NCBI GenBank assembly: GCA_020831525.1
Contig: JAFIGH010000021.1
Coordinates: 1-59,080 of the forward strand
Direction: 5' to 3'
Source of the DNA: Opitutales bacterium
Lineage (GTDB): Bacteria; Verrucomicrobiota; Verrucomicrobiia; Opitutales; Oceanipulchritudinaceae
DNA: 59,080 bases
Shown piece after piece: positions 17,745-26,418 of the stretch. The position numbers and the translations under genes are program-made. Numbering within the stretch: the first letter of the stretch is position 1; each line of letters opens with the position of its first letter. The notes beneath the pieces were generated by a model. The model made no database searches. It saw nothing but the letters and a program-made list of their open reading frames with translations, and was not told where the DNA came from.

Positions 17745-18599
17745 ATGAAAAAAATGCTCAGAACACTCCTATTCTTCGGCCCGCTGCTTTTCGGAACGTC
17801 AGTTGCCACGGCCTCACTCCTTTCGTATGAGGGATTTGACTACGTCCAGGGTGCGATCACCGGTTCCAACGGGAATCCACTTCTGGACGTCAACGAGGAC
17901 ACACTGAACGGGGGCTTTGGCTGGAGCGACGTGTGGACAGCGCGCTGGCCTGACGGCGAGAATTACGGCAATATTCTCGATGGCTCCTTTGGATACAGCG
18001 ACGGCACGAACTCTGTCGTGACAACCGGCGGCGCGCTTCATCTTGCCTCCTTCCGTGACATCACGCGGACGTTCGAACCGCTGGGCGACAACACCTATTA
18101 CTTCAGTGTTCTCGTCAACAACAACGGCTCCGATGCCGCCGGGCGCACGCGGCTGCGTTTCACGCAGACCGGTCAGGCGACCCTCGGTATCTTCGAGGTG
18201 GGCTTTACCGACGACGGCACTAACAATCTTGTCTACCGAGTCGGCGGCGACACGCCGGTGACGGGAGTTGCGCCTGGATCGGCCGATGAAAATCTCATCA
18301 TCGGTCGCTTCACCCTTACCGATGGAACGATGAGCGACATTGCGCTCTGGCTCAATCCGTCGGACCTTGCGGGCGAGGGCGCCAATACGCCGATCAGCAT
18401 CGCGGGCACGCCCGGCGGCGGCGTTGGCGGCATTCTCCTGCACCGTCAGGGTGGCGGTGACAGCGGACGCTTTGACGAATTCCGCCTCGGCACCAGCTGG
18501 GACACCGCGATCACGGCCATTCCCGAGCCGTCCACCTACGCCGCAATTGCCGGACTCCTTGCTCTGGGCCTTGTCTGTCTTCGGCGTCGCCGTCCGTAA
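17745..18599 (+). CDS. PEP-CTERM surface protein, lectin-like
   Basis: A 284-residue secreted protein. It has a signal peptide (MKKMLRTLLFFGPLLFG, cleavage near ATA-S). The body (residues 25-255) has the pattern LLSYEGFDYVQG ... LNGGFGWSDVW ... FEVGFTDDGTNNLVYR ... FDEFRLGTSWD. The end is a classic PEP-CTERM tail: IPEPSTYA, a hydrophobic segment and a CLRRRRP cluster. PEP-CTERM tails are cut by an exosortase, not in this window, to place the protein on the surface or in exopolysaccharide. The body matches the N-terminal module of the giant beta-helix protein and the PEP-CTERM protein at 22162, so it may bind the same polymer. The GH2 gene follows 76 bp downstream, possibly in the same operon. 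Two operators lie upstream. Confidence 0.9.
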   Translation: MKKMLRTLLFFGPLLFGTSVATASLLSYEGFDYVQGAITGSNGNPLLDVNEDTLNGGFGWSDVWTARWPDGENYGNILDGSFGYSDGTNSVVTTGGALHLASFRDITRTFEPLGDNTYYFSVLVNNNGSDAAGRTRLRFTQTGQATLGIFEVGFTDDGTNNLVYRVGGDTPVTGVAPGSADENLIIGRFTLTDGTMSDIALWLNPSDLAGEGANTPISIAGTPGGGVGGILLHRQGGGDSGRFDEFRLGTSWDTAITAIPEPSTYAAIAGLLALGLVCLRRRRP

Positions 18600-18675
18600 C
18601 AGCAGCGTGTACGCCGCAAAGCACTGATTTCCGCAGGGCGGTGGGGTCTCCGGCCTCACCGCCTTTGTCTTCCCC

Positions 18676-21600
18676 ATGGCCAACGACAGTTCAAAGGTAT
18701 TGAAGAACCGCGACACCGCACTGCTTGTGGATGCGGCCAAGCCCGTCGGCAAGCAGCGGAACGGCGCATCTCCGTTTGCCAGCGGGCCGGACCCAAGTGC
18801 GCATACGCCTCTGGAGACCGGTTGGGAGACGGCTTTGGGCGACTTCGCGGAACCGCCGCGGTCCGGTTGGCGGGCGGTGACGCTCCCGCACAATTGGGAG
18901 GACTACCATGGGTATGCCCGCGAGTCGCACGGCAACCTCCACGGCACAGCGTGGTACCGGCTCAAGTGGACCCTTCCGGAGGTCGGGCCGGACCGTGAAC
19001 TTTTCCTCTTCTTTGAAGGGGTGGGCAGCTACGCCGATGTGTGGTTGAACGGCTGTCATGTCGGCAGCCACGCCGGCGGACGCACAACATTCACCGTCCG
19101 TCTCACCCATGCGCTCAAGACCGGCGTACGGCAAGATCTGCTGGTTCGCGCCCACCATCCGGAAAAGATCGACGACCTGCCCTTTGTCTGCGGCGGTTGC
19201 TGGGGCGCTCCATATTCCGAAGGTTCCCAGCCCTTCGGCATCTTCCGGCCTGTCTCCGCCTACACCACGGGGACGGCATGGCTTGCACCCTTCGGGCTTT
19301 ACGCATGGACCGACACGCTCGCGGCGGGCCGCGCGCGGATCTGTGCGCGCTTTGAGGTGAAGACCTTCGGACCCGGCGGGGCCGCCGCCCCGCGCTTTAT
19401 CTGGCGGCTCACGAATGCCCGGGACAGAGAAGTCGCCGGCGGTGAGCTTGCATGGAGCCCGCTGGGAGAGAGAGAGCACACCGAGTGGTCATTTGACGTC
19501 GAGGATCCCGTCCTATGGAGTGCGGAAGATCCGCACCTCTACACGCTCTCCGCGCGACTTGTCGGCAAGACCGGAAAGCTCCTCAGCACGGACAGCGTGC
19601 CACTGGGCATCCGCCGCTTCCACTGGCCGCAGATCGCCCGTCCCAACGAGCCCAAGGATGTCCGCTCTCCCTCGCGGCGCGGACGCCTCATCGACGATGG
19701 GCGAGCCCCCGTAGACGCCGGCAACAACGGTTTCACGCGCGAGACCTTCCGTCACCCCGAATGCCCCCTCGGCGCGATGGAGGCGGAGTCGGTGATCCTC
19801 CGCAGAGTCACCGCCGACCGCAACAATTTCATCCTTGGGTGTTCCATCCGTGCCGCGCACACCGCCGCCGCACCGGTTCCGCTATCACTGTGGGGTGAGG
19901 TCTGCAACGAAGCCGGCACAGTGTTTCACCACCACTTTTCCGATACAACGGAAGCTCAGCCGGGCAAGGAGATCCGGCTCGACTGGAAGTCCGGGAACCT
20001 CGCTTTTCCCCGCTACTGGAAGCCCGGGGAGCATGCCGTCCACCGCATAACGATTGAGTGGACCCGTCCCGTCGACGGCGAACTCATGCTGCGCACGGAA
20101 ACCACCTTCGGCTTCCAGGACACTGACGAGCCCCTCAATCTCGCGCCGCCCGTCTACGAGACCACGGCCGCCGCCGAACCCGAAGACAGCCCCGACGGCG
20201 TTCTCCGTTGGAATGACCGCCCCTTTTTCATCAACGGTACGGGCGAGTACGAAACTCGCCTCGGGCAGGACCATGCCTTCGAGGCCGCCGAAGTCCGTGC
20301 CCGTGTCGCGCAGATCCGCGCCGCCGGGTTCAATGCCTTCCGCGACGCGCACCACCCCCACAATCTGCGCTACTACCGCGAACTCGACGCCGCCGGACTG
20401 CCGTGCTGGACGCAGATGGGCAGTAACATTTATTTCGATACCGACGCCTTCCGCGAAAACTACCGCTGTCTCCTCATCGAGTGGGTGCGCGAGCGCCGCG
20501 CCCATCCCTGTGTTTTCCTCTGGGGTTTGCAAAACGAGTCGGCGCTGCCCGACGCCTTCGCGCGGGCGATGACCGGGGTGATCGCCGAACTTGATCCCTC
20601 CACAGGGCGCGACCGTCTTGTCACCACGTGCAACGGCGGTACGGGCAGCCATTGGAACGTCCCCCAGGAGTGGTCCGGCACCTACGGCGGAAACTGCGCC
20701 GACTACAACCTGCGCGCCCTCCAGATGGTGGGCGAATACGGCGCATGGCGGCAATTCGGGGTGCACCGCGACGTCGATTACGAAGGCGACGAAAACGACC
20801 GCTCCGAGTCGTGGGCCTGCCACGCCATGGAAACAAAAATCCGCCTTGCGGAAGCGCACCGCGACAAGGCTGTCGGGCACTGGCACTGGATTTTCAACAG
20901 CTTTCCCAACCCCGGTCGCTCGCCGCAGGTCACGGAAGGTCCTGGGAATCACGCCATCGGTCCCGTCAACAACAAGGGGCTCGTCACGGCATGGGGACAA
21001 CCGAGTGATCTCTTCCACCTCTTCCGGGCGAATTACTGCGACGCTTCCGCGGCACCCATGGTCTACATCGTCTCGCCCACATGGCCCGACCGGTGGAAGG
21101 GACCCGGCCGCTACGGCAACATCCGCGTCTATAGCAACTGCGACGAGGTCGAACTTTACAACGACATCGGCGACCGCTCCCTCGGCGTCCGGCAGCACCC
21201 CGGCCGCGGCCGCCACTTCCGGTGGGACGACGTGTCCATTCGCAAGAATGTCCTCTATGCCGAGGGCCGGGTGAACGGGCGCGTGGTCGCCCGGCACACC
21301 GTTGTTCTCCGCAACCTGTCCGAAGCGCCGGGCTTGGCCGCCTTCCGCGCTGATAACGCCCGCCTGCACCTTCCCCTCAAGAGTGAATGCGTCCTGCGCG
21401 TGAACTGCGGCGCAAGGGAAGCCCATACCGACGCTTACGGCCAGGTGTGGGCCGCCGACGCGCCGACCGCACCCGGTCGCACCGGCTGGCATTCATGGGC
21501 CGAAGCCAATCCGCGCCTCGATTCCGACCTCGCCTCCGTGGGGGCCTTCACCCATCCCGTGGCGGGGGCCGGGCCGGACCAGGCGCTATGGCAATCCTAT

Positions 21601-21915
21601 CGCTACGGACGTCATCGCCTTGCCTACAGTCTCACCGCGTCCGCGGGTCGCTACCGCATTCAAATTTTCACGACCGAACCGTGGTACGGCGAGGGCGGCG
21701 GCATGGACTGCGCCGGTTGGCGTCTCTTCGACATAGCCGTGAACGGGCGGACCCTCGCCCGCGATGTCGACGTCTGGAAAGCCGTAGGCGCGTTTTCGGC
21801 CCACCGCCTAGACCTCGACACCGATCACCAAGGCGGAAGCCTCCGTATCCATTTTCCCCGCACAGCTGCTGCGCAAGCTCTTGTTTGTGCCATTGCGGTT
21901 TACCGAATGGGATGA
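18676..21915 (+). CDS. Glycoside hydrolase family 2 enzyme with malectin-like C-terminal domain
   Basis: A 1079-residue enzyme of the beta-galactosidase/beta-glucuronidase clan. Residues 45-200 form the sugar-binding jelly roll (LPHNWEDY, GTAWYRLKW, YADVWLNGCHVGSHAGG), followed by Ig-like domains and a TIM barrel. The acid/base is Glu621 in WGLQNES and the likely nucleophile is Glu687 in MVGEYGAW, so the catalytic pair is present. From about residue 910 a malectin-like carbohydrate-binding domain follows (YRIQIFTTEPWYGEGG, FDIAVNGRTLARDVDV). No signal peptide is visible, so it should act in the cytoplasm on imported oligosaccharides. It probably shares the promoter of the PEP-CTERM gene upstream and hence the LacI-type operators. 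GH2 covers galactosidases, glucuronidases, mannosidases and others; the exact substrate is open. Confidence 0.9.
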   Translation: MANDSSKVLKNRDTALLVDAAKPVGKQRNGASPFASGPDPSAHTPLETGWETALGDFAEPPRSGWRAVTLPHNWEDYHGYARESHGNLHGTAWYRLKWTLPEVGPDRELFLFFEGVGSYADVWLNGCHVGSHAGGRTTFTVRLTHALKTGVRQDLLVRAHHPEKIDDLPFVCGGCWGAPYSEGSQPFGIFRPVSAYTTGTAWLAPFGLYAWTDTLAAGRARICARFEVKTFGPGGAAAPRFIWRLTNARDREVAGGELAWSPLGEREHTEWSFDVEDPVLWSAEDPHLYTLSARLVGKTGKLLSTDSVPLGIRRFHWPQIARPNEPKDVRSPSRRGRLIDDGRAPVDAGNNGFTRETFRHPECPLGAMEAESVILRRVTADRNNFILGCSIRAAHTAAAPVPLSLWGEVCNEAGTVFHHHFSDTTEAQPGKEIRLDWKSGNLAFPRYWKPGEHAVHRITIEWTRPVDGELMLRTETTFGFQDTDEPLNLAPPVYETTAAAEPEDSPDGVLRWNDRPFFINGTGEYETRLGQDHAFEAAEVRARVAQIRAAGFNAFRDAHHPHNLRYYRELDAAGLPCWTQMGSNIYFDTDAFRENYRCLLIEWVRERRAHPCVFLWGLQNESALPDAFARAMTGVIAELDPSTGRDRLVTTCNGGTGSHWNVPQEWSGTYGGNCADYNLRALQMVGEYGAWRQFGVHRDVDYEGDENDRSESWACHAMETKIRLAEAHRDKAVGHWHWIFNSFPNPGRSPQVTEGPGNHAIGPVNNKGLVTAWGQPSDLFHLFRANYCDASAAPMVYIVSPTWPDRWKGPGRYGNIRVYSNCDEVELYNDIGDRSLGVRQHPGRGRHFRWDDVSIRKNVLYAEGRVNGRVVARHTVVLRNLSEAPGLAAFRADNARLHLPLKSECVLRVNCGAREAHTDAYGQVWAADAPTAPGRTGWHSWAEANPRLDSDLASVGAFTHPVAGAGPDQALWQSYRYGRHRLAYSLTASAGRYRIQIFTTEPWYGEGGGMDCAGWRLFDIAVNGRTLARDVDVWKAVGAFSAHRLDLDTDHQGGSLRIHFPRTAAAQALVCAIAVYRMG

Positions 21916-21920
21916 TCGGC

Positions 21921-22055
21921 TCTCCGTGGCGCGATCCCATTCTGGGGTCAGCGCGGGGGGTGGGCGGCGTTCTCGGGCCGTGCGTATTCTCCATGCGCCG
22001 TCGGTCCGGGCGGCAGCCCCAAAGCCGAGGGCCAAAATGGCCGCCCGGCCACGGT
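21921..22055. repeat. Palindrome-rich repeat, left copy (inverted relative to 23169-23351)
   Basis: This 135-bp stretch begins CCGTGGCGCGATCCCATTCT and contains GGGGTCAGCGCG, CGTGCGTATTC and GGCCGCCCGGCCACGG. The first 100 bp are a close inverted copy of 23169-23268, and the last 65 bp are an inverted copy of 23284-23351. The copies flank the PEP-CTERM gene 22162-23019. GGGTCAGCGCG also recurs on the minus strand near 39857-39869. Confidence 0.65.
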
Positions 22056-22080
22056 TTGCCCTTTCCAGTCGTATAAAAAA

Positions 22081-22108
22081 ACGCCCGGCGGTATTTCCCG
22101 CCGGGCGT
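22081..22108 (-). terminator. Rho-independent terminator of the PEP-CTERM gene
   Basis: ACGCCCGGCGG (22081-22091), loop TATTTC, CCGCCGGGCGT (22098-22108): a perfect 11-bp stem. On the minus strand it is followed by a run of seven T (22075-22081 as A). It lies 54 bp beyond the stop codon of the gene at 22162. Confidence 0.85.
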
Positions 22109-22161
22109 GATGTAACCCCTAATTACCCCAAAAAGTTTGCGGCCTTCCGATGCGTCGACAT

Positions 22162-23019
22162 TCAGCGGCGACGGCGCAGAACCAGCAGAGCGGCAAGGAC
22201 TCCCGCGAAGAGTGCGTAAGTCGATGGCTCGGGCACGGCGACGACGTCCCAGGTTGTACCGAAACGAACCTCGTCGAAGACGCCCGAAGTGCCGCCGCCG
22301 GTACGCGTCAGGCGAACGCCGCCGGCACCACCGCCAATGGACGGATCAATCGCAACGGTTGGCGTATTGGCGGCCTCGCTAGATAGGTCGTCCGGATTGA
22401 GCCACACCGAGATGTTGCTCATTGTGCCGGTTTCAGAGAGATCGAACTTGCCCACGATGAAATTGGTACCGCTGATTCCGGTGCCAGCACCGGTCACGGG
22501 TGTATCTCCTCCGGTCCGGTAAACAAGGCTGGCGGCGGGACTGCCCCCATATCCGAAGCCCACTTCAAACACACCGTTCTGGCTCCCGTCCTGGGTGATG
22601 CGAAAGCGCGTGCGCTCATCACCGCTGGAGTCACCGATTCCGAGGAGAACGCTGAAATAGTAGGTTCCTTCCCCTAGGGCCGAGTCGAAGTCGCGGGAGA
22701 CATCACGGAAGGAGGCGACCTGGAAGCGGTTTCCTGCGGTGGCGAGGTCGATGGAGCCGTCGGAGTAGGACAACGAATCGGCCACAATGTTGGCGAAGTT
22801 CGTCTCGGCATTCCGTCCGACCCATGCCCCGGACCAGCCGGTGCCGCCGTTCATGGGGCTGCCGTCGACGGACAGAGTGGTTCCGTTGCCGCCGGAGACA
22901 CTGCCGGTACCGTAATCAAAACCCTCATACAATATAATGGTGGCACTGGCGGAGGACGCGGTGAAGACCGCGGCGGCGGTCAGGGCGACCGCGAAGGAGC
23001 GAGATAACTGTTTTCTCAT
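22162..23019 (-). CDS. PEP-CTERM surface protein, paralogue of 17745-18599
   Basis: A 285-residue secreted protein. The ATG at 23017-23019 is chosen because the signal peptide starts there (MRKQLSRSFAVALTAAAVFT, then SASA). The body (about 30-255) repeats the module of the protein at 17745: ILYEGFDYGTG, MNGGTGWSGAWVGRN, VASFRDVSRDF, VFEVGFG, FDEVRFGTTWD. It is also close to the N-terminal module of the giant beta-helix protein. It ends with VPEPSTYALFAG, a hydrophobic stretch and RRRR, a PEP-CTERM sorting signal. An operator (23124-23138) lies 112 bp upstream and a strong terminator downstream, so it is a single-gene unit divergent from TonB receptor 2. It is flanked by inverted palindromic repeats. 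Confidence 0.9.
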   Translation of the reverse strand: MRKQLSRSFAVALTAAAVFTASSASATIILYEGFDYGTGSVSGGNGTTLSVDGSPMNGGTGWSGAWVGRNAETNFANIVADSLSYSDGSIDLATAGNRFQVASFRDVSRDFDSALGEGTYYFSVLLGIGDSSGDERTRFRITQDGSQNGVFEVGFGYGGSPAASLVYRTGGDTPVTGAGTGISGTNFIVGKFDLSETGTMSNISVWLNPDDLSSEAANTPTVAIDPSIGGGAGGVRLTRTGGGTSGVFDEVRFGTTWDVVAVPEPSTYALFAGVLAALLVLRRRR

Positions 23020-23123
23020 CGTTAGCAGGAGTTGTGGATGCATTTTCCGGACACGGGGACCATCCCCGCGGCGAAAACGAATTCACCCTCGCCGCCTCGC
23101 TGAGCGCGCTCAATATGCCGGTA

Positions 23124-23138
23124 GCTCAATCGTTGAGC
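23124..23138. promoter_or_regulatory. LacI-type operator upstream of PEP-CTERM gene
   Basis: GCTCAATCGTTGAGC is identical over all 15 bp to the operator at 4262-4276. It is centred 112 bp upstream of the start at 23019. Confidence 0.75.
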
Positions 23139-23168
23139 GGTGCCACGGCAAGCCGCCACCCGCCTAGT

Positions 23169-23268
23169 TCCGGCTGCCGTCCGGGCGGAGGCGCATGGTG
23201 AATACGCACGGCTGGTGAACTCCGCACACCCCACGCGCTGACCCCAGGATGGGGTCGCGCCACGGGAA
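23169..23268. repeat. Palindrome-rich repeat, right copy 1
   Basis: About 100 bp that match the reverse complement of 21921-22020 at most positions (shared blocks include GTGGCGCGA, CTGGGGTCAGCGCG and CCGTGCGTATTC). It contains a hairpin GACCCCA-GGA-TGGGGTC (23239-23255). Confidence 0.65.
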
Positions 23269-23283
23269 GGCACCGACTCCATT

Positions 23284-23351
23284 TCCGTGGCCGGGCGGCC
23301 ATCCTGGCTCCCGGCTCTTCGGGTGCCGCCCGGGCGGAGGTGCATGGAGAG
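23284..23351. repeat. Palindrome-rich repeat, right copy 2
   Basis: CCGTGGCCGGGCGGCCATCC and the following bases match the reverse complement of 21990-22055, including TGCCGCCC and GCATGGAGA. The core GGCCATCCTGGC is shared with the hairpin at 636-654. It lies just before the operator of TonB receptor 2. Confidence 0.6.
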
Positions 23352-23359
23352 TCCGTTAT

Positions 23360-23372
23360 CTCAACGATTGAG
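23360..23372. promoter_or_regulatory. LacI-type operator upstream of TonB receptor 2
   Basis: CTCAACGATTGAG is identical to the site at 17658-17670. It is centred 185 bp upstream of the receptor start at 23551. Confidence 0.7.
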
Positions 23373-23550
23373 TGAAAGGCCGGTTGCCGCCTCCTCCGCG
23401 TATTGGAACCATTCGCTGTGATCGGCGGCAAACGCATGCACTCCTTTTCCGGTGGGAACCGAGCGGGTCCAACCTGGTGCGCGCGACAAGCGCGACCTGC
23501 TTCGTCCCCTTACCGGTCCTGCCGCCCCAACTCCAACCAACCATCCAAAC

Positions 23551-26106
23551 ATGAGAAACCACTGGAAAACCCTCTTCCTTGTTCCCGTGCTCACGGCGGG
23601 CGCGGCGGCGCAAACAACCAATGAGGACGGAGAGGAAATCTTTGTCCTCAGTCCGTTTGAAGTCACGGCCCAGGAGGGCTGGGTGGCGACAAATTCCATC
23701 GCGGCGACGAAGTTCGAGGCCGACCTGCGGGAGATCCCGCTGACCATCAACGTGGTAACGTCGGACTTCATCCGCGACATCGGCGCGACGACGCTGAGCG
23801 ACGCCATGCGGTACACCACCGGGATTATCACACAGCCGATCAATGCCTCCGGGACCTCAGGCCTCGGGCAGGGCTTCAATACGGAGTACGTCATGCGCGG
23901 GCAGAACGTGCGCTTCGTCTACCGCGACGGCGTGCGGCGCTGGCGCGGCGACGAACCCTTCTTCATGGACCGCGTCGAGGTCATCAAGGGCCCGACGGCC
24001 ATGCTCTACGGGCAGGCGCAGCCGGGCGGCACGCTCAACTACATTGCCAAGCGACCGCTCTTCGACCCGCAGGGCGAAATCGGCTTCCGCGTGACCAATC
24101 ACGGCGGCTACCGCGTGCAGCTCGACGCCACCGGTCCCATCGGTGAGTCCAAGCGGGTCGCCTTCCGTTTCGCCACAGCCTATGAAGGCGGCAAGACATG
24201 GATCGACTGGGAAGAAGTTGAATACCGTCCGTTCTACGGTATCGTGACCTTCCGTCCGTGGGACGGTACGCTGCTCACGGTCTCTTCGGAGTACCTCGAC
24301 CGCCGGGTCGACAACCTGCAATCTAACGGCACAGTGGCTTGGCGCGGACCGGAAAACCGCGGTGGCTCGAATCTCAGCGCGGCAGGACCGGCCGATCCCG
24401 AAGGCAGCGGCGGCCAGCCGATCGGCATCCACCCGCTTGCCGATCCTTCGAACAACCCCTACGGCTCGCCGGGACTGGGCAACTTCTTCAACAACACGTC
24501 CTCCACGCATAGCGTTATCCTCGACCAGAACATCACTGATGGACTCGACTTCCGCACGGCCTTCTTCCGCACCGAGGTCAACGCACGCGGCCTCTTCAAC
24601 GGCAACAACGACGTAAACGCCCTGCAGCTGACCGTCCGCGACGAAAACGGCAATCCCTACACCGGGGCGCCAGGCGAGACATGGACCAATCCCTACAGCG
24701 GGCAGACCTTTGTCATTGGCAGCAGCCACAACATGAACGCCAACACGGTCGAGGACGCCACGCCGGGCGTCTTTCGCGGAGGCGTGCGGCAGATCGCGCT
24801 GGCCGCGCCCCCCGGCGGCGGCAACCTCACTTTCGTGGGCAACTCGCTGGCTTCGGAAGACTTCTTCAACCCGAATGTGGTCGGCCCGCGCCCGCTCTCG
24901 CCGTTCGGCACGGTGAACACCGACAGCGTTTGGCAGAACGACCTCGTCTACCGTATCGAGACGGATACCGCCGAGCACCGAATCCTCCTTGGCTTCGAAT
25001 ACATCCGCTCCACCTTCGACCAGCAGCGCACCTCGCCGAACCCCGACTGGACAAGCCGCGGCGGCAACAGCCTCTCCGGCAGCGATCCCAACTTCTTCGG
25101 CGTGGCTTACGACGTGGAGCGCCGCATGACGGTGGACATCTTCGGCAATGAGTGGACCGGGCCCGGACCGACAAACAACAACGTGACGAGCGGCCGCAAC
25201 CGCCAATACAGCGGAACCAACTCTTGGTATGGCTCCTATACCGGCGCGTTCTTCGAGCGGCGCCTGCATGTTCTCGCGGGCGGCCGTGAGACGCGCGTCT
25301 TCCGCCAACCGGTGGGAGCCGACGAACGCGAATACCAGTCGAAGTTCGTCCCGCAGTTCGGTGCGCTCTACCAGGTCATCGACGAGGTCTCTGTCTATGC
25401 CAGCTATTCGGAGTCTTTTCTCAACACGAACGCGCGCTTCACCTCACAGGAGCCGGCCGTTCCGGGAACGTACACCCCCGGCGCGCCCTTTCCGCCCGAA
25501 AGCGGTACCGGTATTGACGTGGGCCTGAAGTTCGAACTGGCGGGCGGCGCCCTCTCCGGCAACCTCACCTACTTCGACATCGAACGCGACCAGATCGAAA
25601 TTGTCGACCCGGACGTGCTCAATGTGCAGGGCAATCCCGTGCGTTTTCCGAGCGGCGAGGAACGCAGCAAGGGATTTGAGCTGGAACTTTTTTACGCGCC
25701 CAGCCGCGCGCTCACCCTCACCGCCGGCATCACGCACGCGGACAGCAAGTTCACCCGCGTGAGCCGCGACCAGGAATACCTCGTCGGCGAGCAGCGCTTC
25801 GGATCTACGAAGTGGCAGGGGTCGCTCTTCGCCAAATACACCTTCCTCGACGGGGGCATGGAAGGCCTCACCGTAGGAGGCGGTGCCTACTACGTGGGAC
25901 CCCGCGAGATTGATCCGGGCCGTCCCTTCCGCAACGGTTCCTACACCGTCTTCGACGCGCTCGTATCCTACCGTCACGAAGTCGCCGGTTTCCACCTCGT
26001 GCACTCCCTCAACATCAACAACGTGTTCGACCGCGAATACTATCAGGGATTCACCAACGGCTTCGCGCCGAGGACTTTCCTGCTATCCTCGCGTATGGAG
26101 TTCTGA
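23551..26106 (+). CDS. TonB-dependent outer-membrane receptor 2
   Basis: An 851-residue outer-membrane receptor. The ATG at 23551 starts a signal peptide (MRNHWKTLFLVPVLTAGAAA); the frame is open further upstream but without one. The mature N-terminus reads EIFVLSPFEVTAQEG, matching DVYELSAFEV of receptor 1. The plug follows (residues 45-165, PLTINVVTSDFIRDIGAT and VIKGPTAMLYGQAQPGGTLN), then a barrel ending in Phe (SSRMEF). It diverges from the PEP-CTERM gene, with two identical-type operators and palindromic repeats in the shared 531-bp region. Like receptor 1 it resembles siderophore receptors in the plug, but its operators tie it to glycan use. The ligand is not known. Confidence 0.9.
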   Translation: MRNHWKTLFLVPVLTAGAAAQTTNEDGEEIFVLSPFEVTAQEGWVATNSIAATKFEADLREIPLTINVVTSDFIRDIGATTLSDAMRYTTGIITQPINASGTSGLGQGFNTEYVMRGQNVRFVYRDGVRRWRGDEPFFMDRVEVIKGPTAMLYGQAQPGGTLNYIAKRPLFDPQGEIGFRVTNHGGYRVQLDATGPIGESKRVAFRFATAYEGGKTWIDWEEVEYRPFYGIVTFRPWDGTLLTVSSEYLDRRVDNLQSNGTVAWRGPENRGGSNLSAAGPADPEGSGGQPIGIHPLADPSNNPYGSPGLGNFFNNTSSTHSVILDQNITDGLDFRTAFFRTEVNARGLFNGNNDVNALQLTVRDENGNPYTGAPGETWTNPYSGQTFVIGSSHNMNANTVEDATPGVFRGGVRQIALAAPPGGGNLTFVGNSLASEDFFNPNVVGPRPLSPFGTVNTDSVWQNDLVYRIETDTAEHRILLGFEYIRSTFDQQRTSPNPDWTSRGGNSLSGSDPNFFGVAYDVERRMTVDIFGNEWTGPGPTNNNVTSGRNRQYSGTNSWYGSYTGAFFERRLHVLAGGRETRVFRQPVGADEREYQSKFVPQFGALYQVIDEVSVYASYSESFLNTNARFTSQEPAVPGTYTPGAPFPPESGTGIDVGLKFELAGGALSGNLTYFDIERDQIEIVDPDVLNVQGNPVRFPSGEERSKGFELELFYAPSRALTLTAGITHADSKFTRVSRDQEYLVGEQRFGSTKWQGSLFAKYTFLDGGMEGLTVGGGAYYVGPREIDPGRPFRNGSYTVFDALVSYRHEVAGFHLVHSLNINNVFDREYYQGFTNGFAPRTFLLSSRMEF

Positions 26107-26286
26107 GCGGCACGCTCTTGACGAGTAGTAAGACGCAGTGCGCGCGGGTAGAGCGCCCAGACACGGAATCCAAGGGGGTTGAACCTCCCGTGCTTTGGAC
26201 GTGTGCCCTTTGTCGTGCGTGCGCGCCAAGTGCCGGGACCGTCCCGTCCCGCATCGCACGGCACGGGACTCCAACGGGGCGCTCGA

Positions 26287-26373
26287 TTACGGCAGCTCAA
26301 TGGACAAGCGGAGGAGGGGGGCGAGGGTGTCTTCGCCTGCTAGGTTGGCTGGGACGGTGCTTGAGCGCTGCAT
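26287..26373 (-). pseudogene. C-terminal remnant of a secreted protein (28 codons)
   Basis: The short frame ends LAPLLRLSIELP and a stop, almost the same as the end of the giant lyase (FLRLSIDLP and a stop). A stop codon lies directly before its ATG, so this is most likely the last piece of a lost gene. The rest of the 312-bp gap between TonB receptor 2 and the sulfatase holds only a small palindrome, CGGGAC-C-GTCCCG (26234-26246), and nothing else I recognise. Confidence 0.4.
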
Positions 26374-26418
26374 TCAAGAGCGGCGGCGCGGCTACGAGTT
26401 TGTCGTCGACTAAACCCT

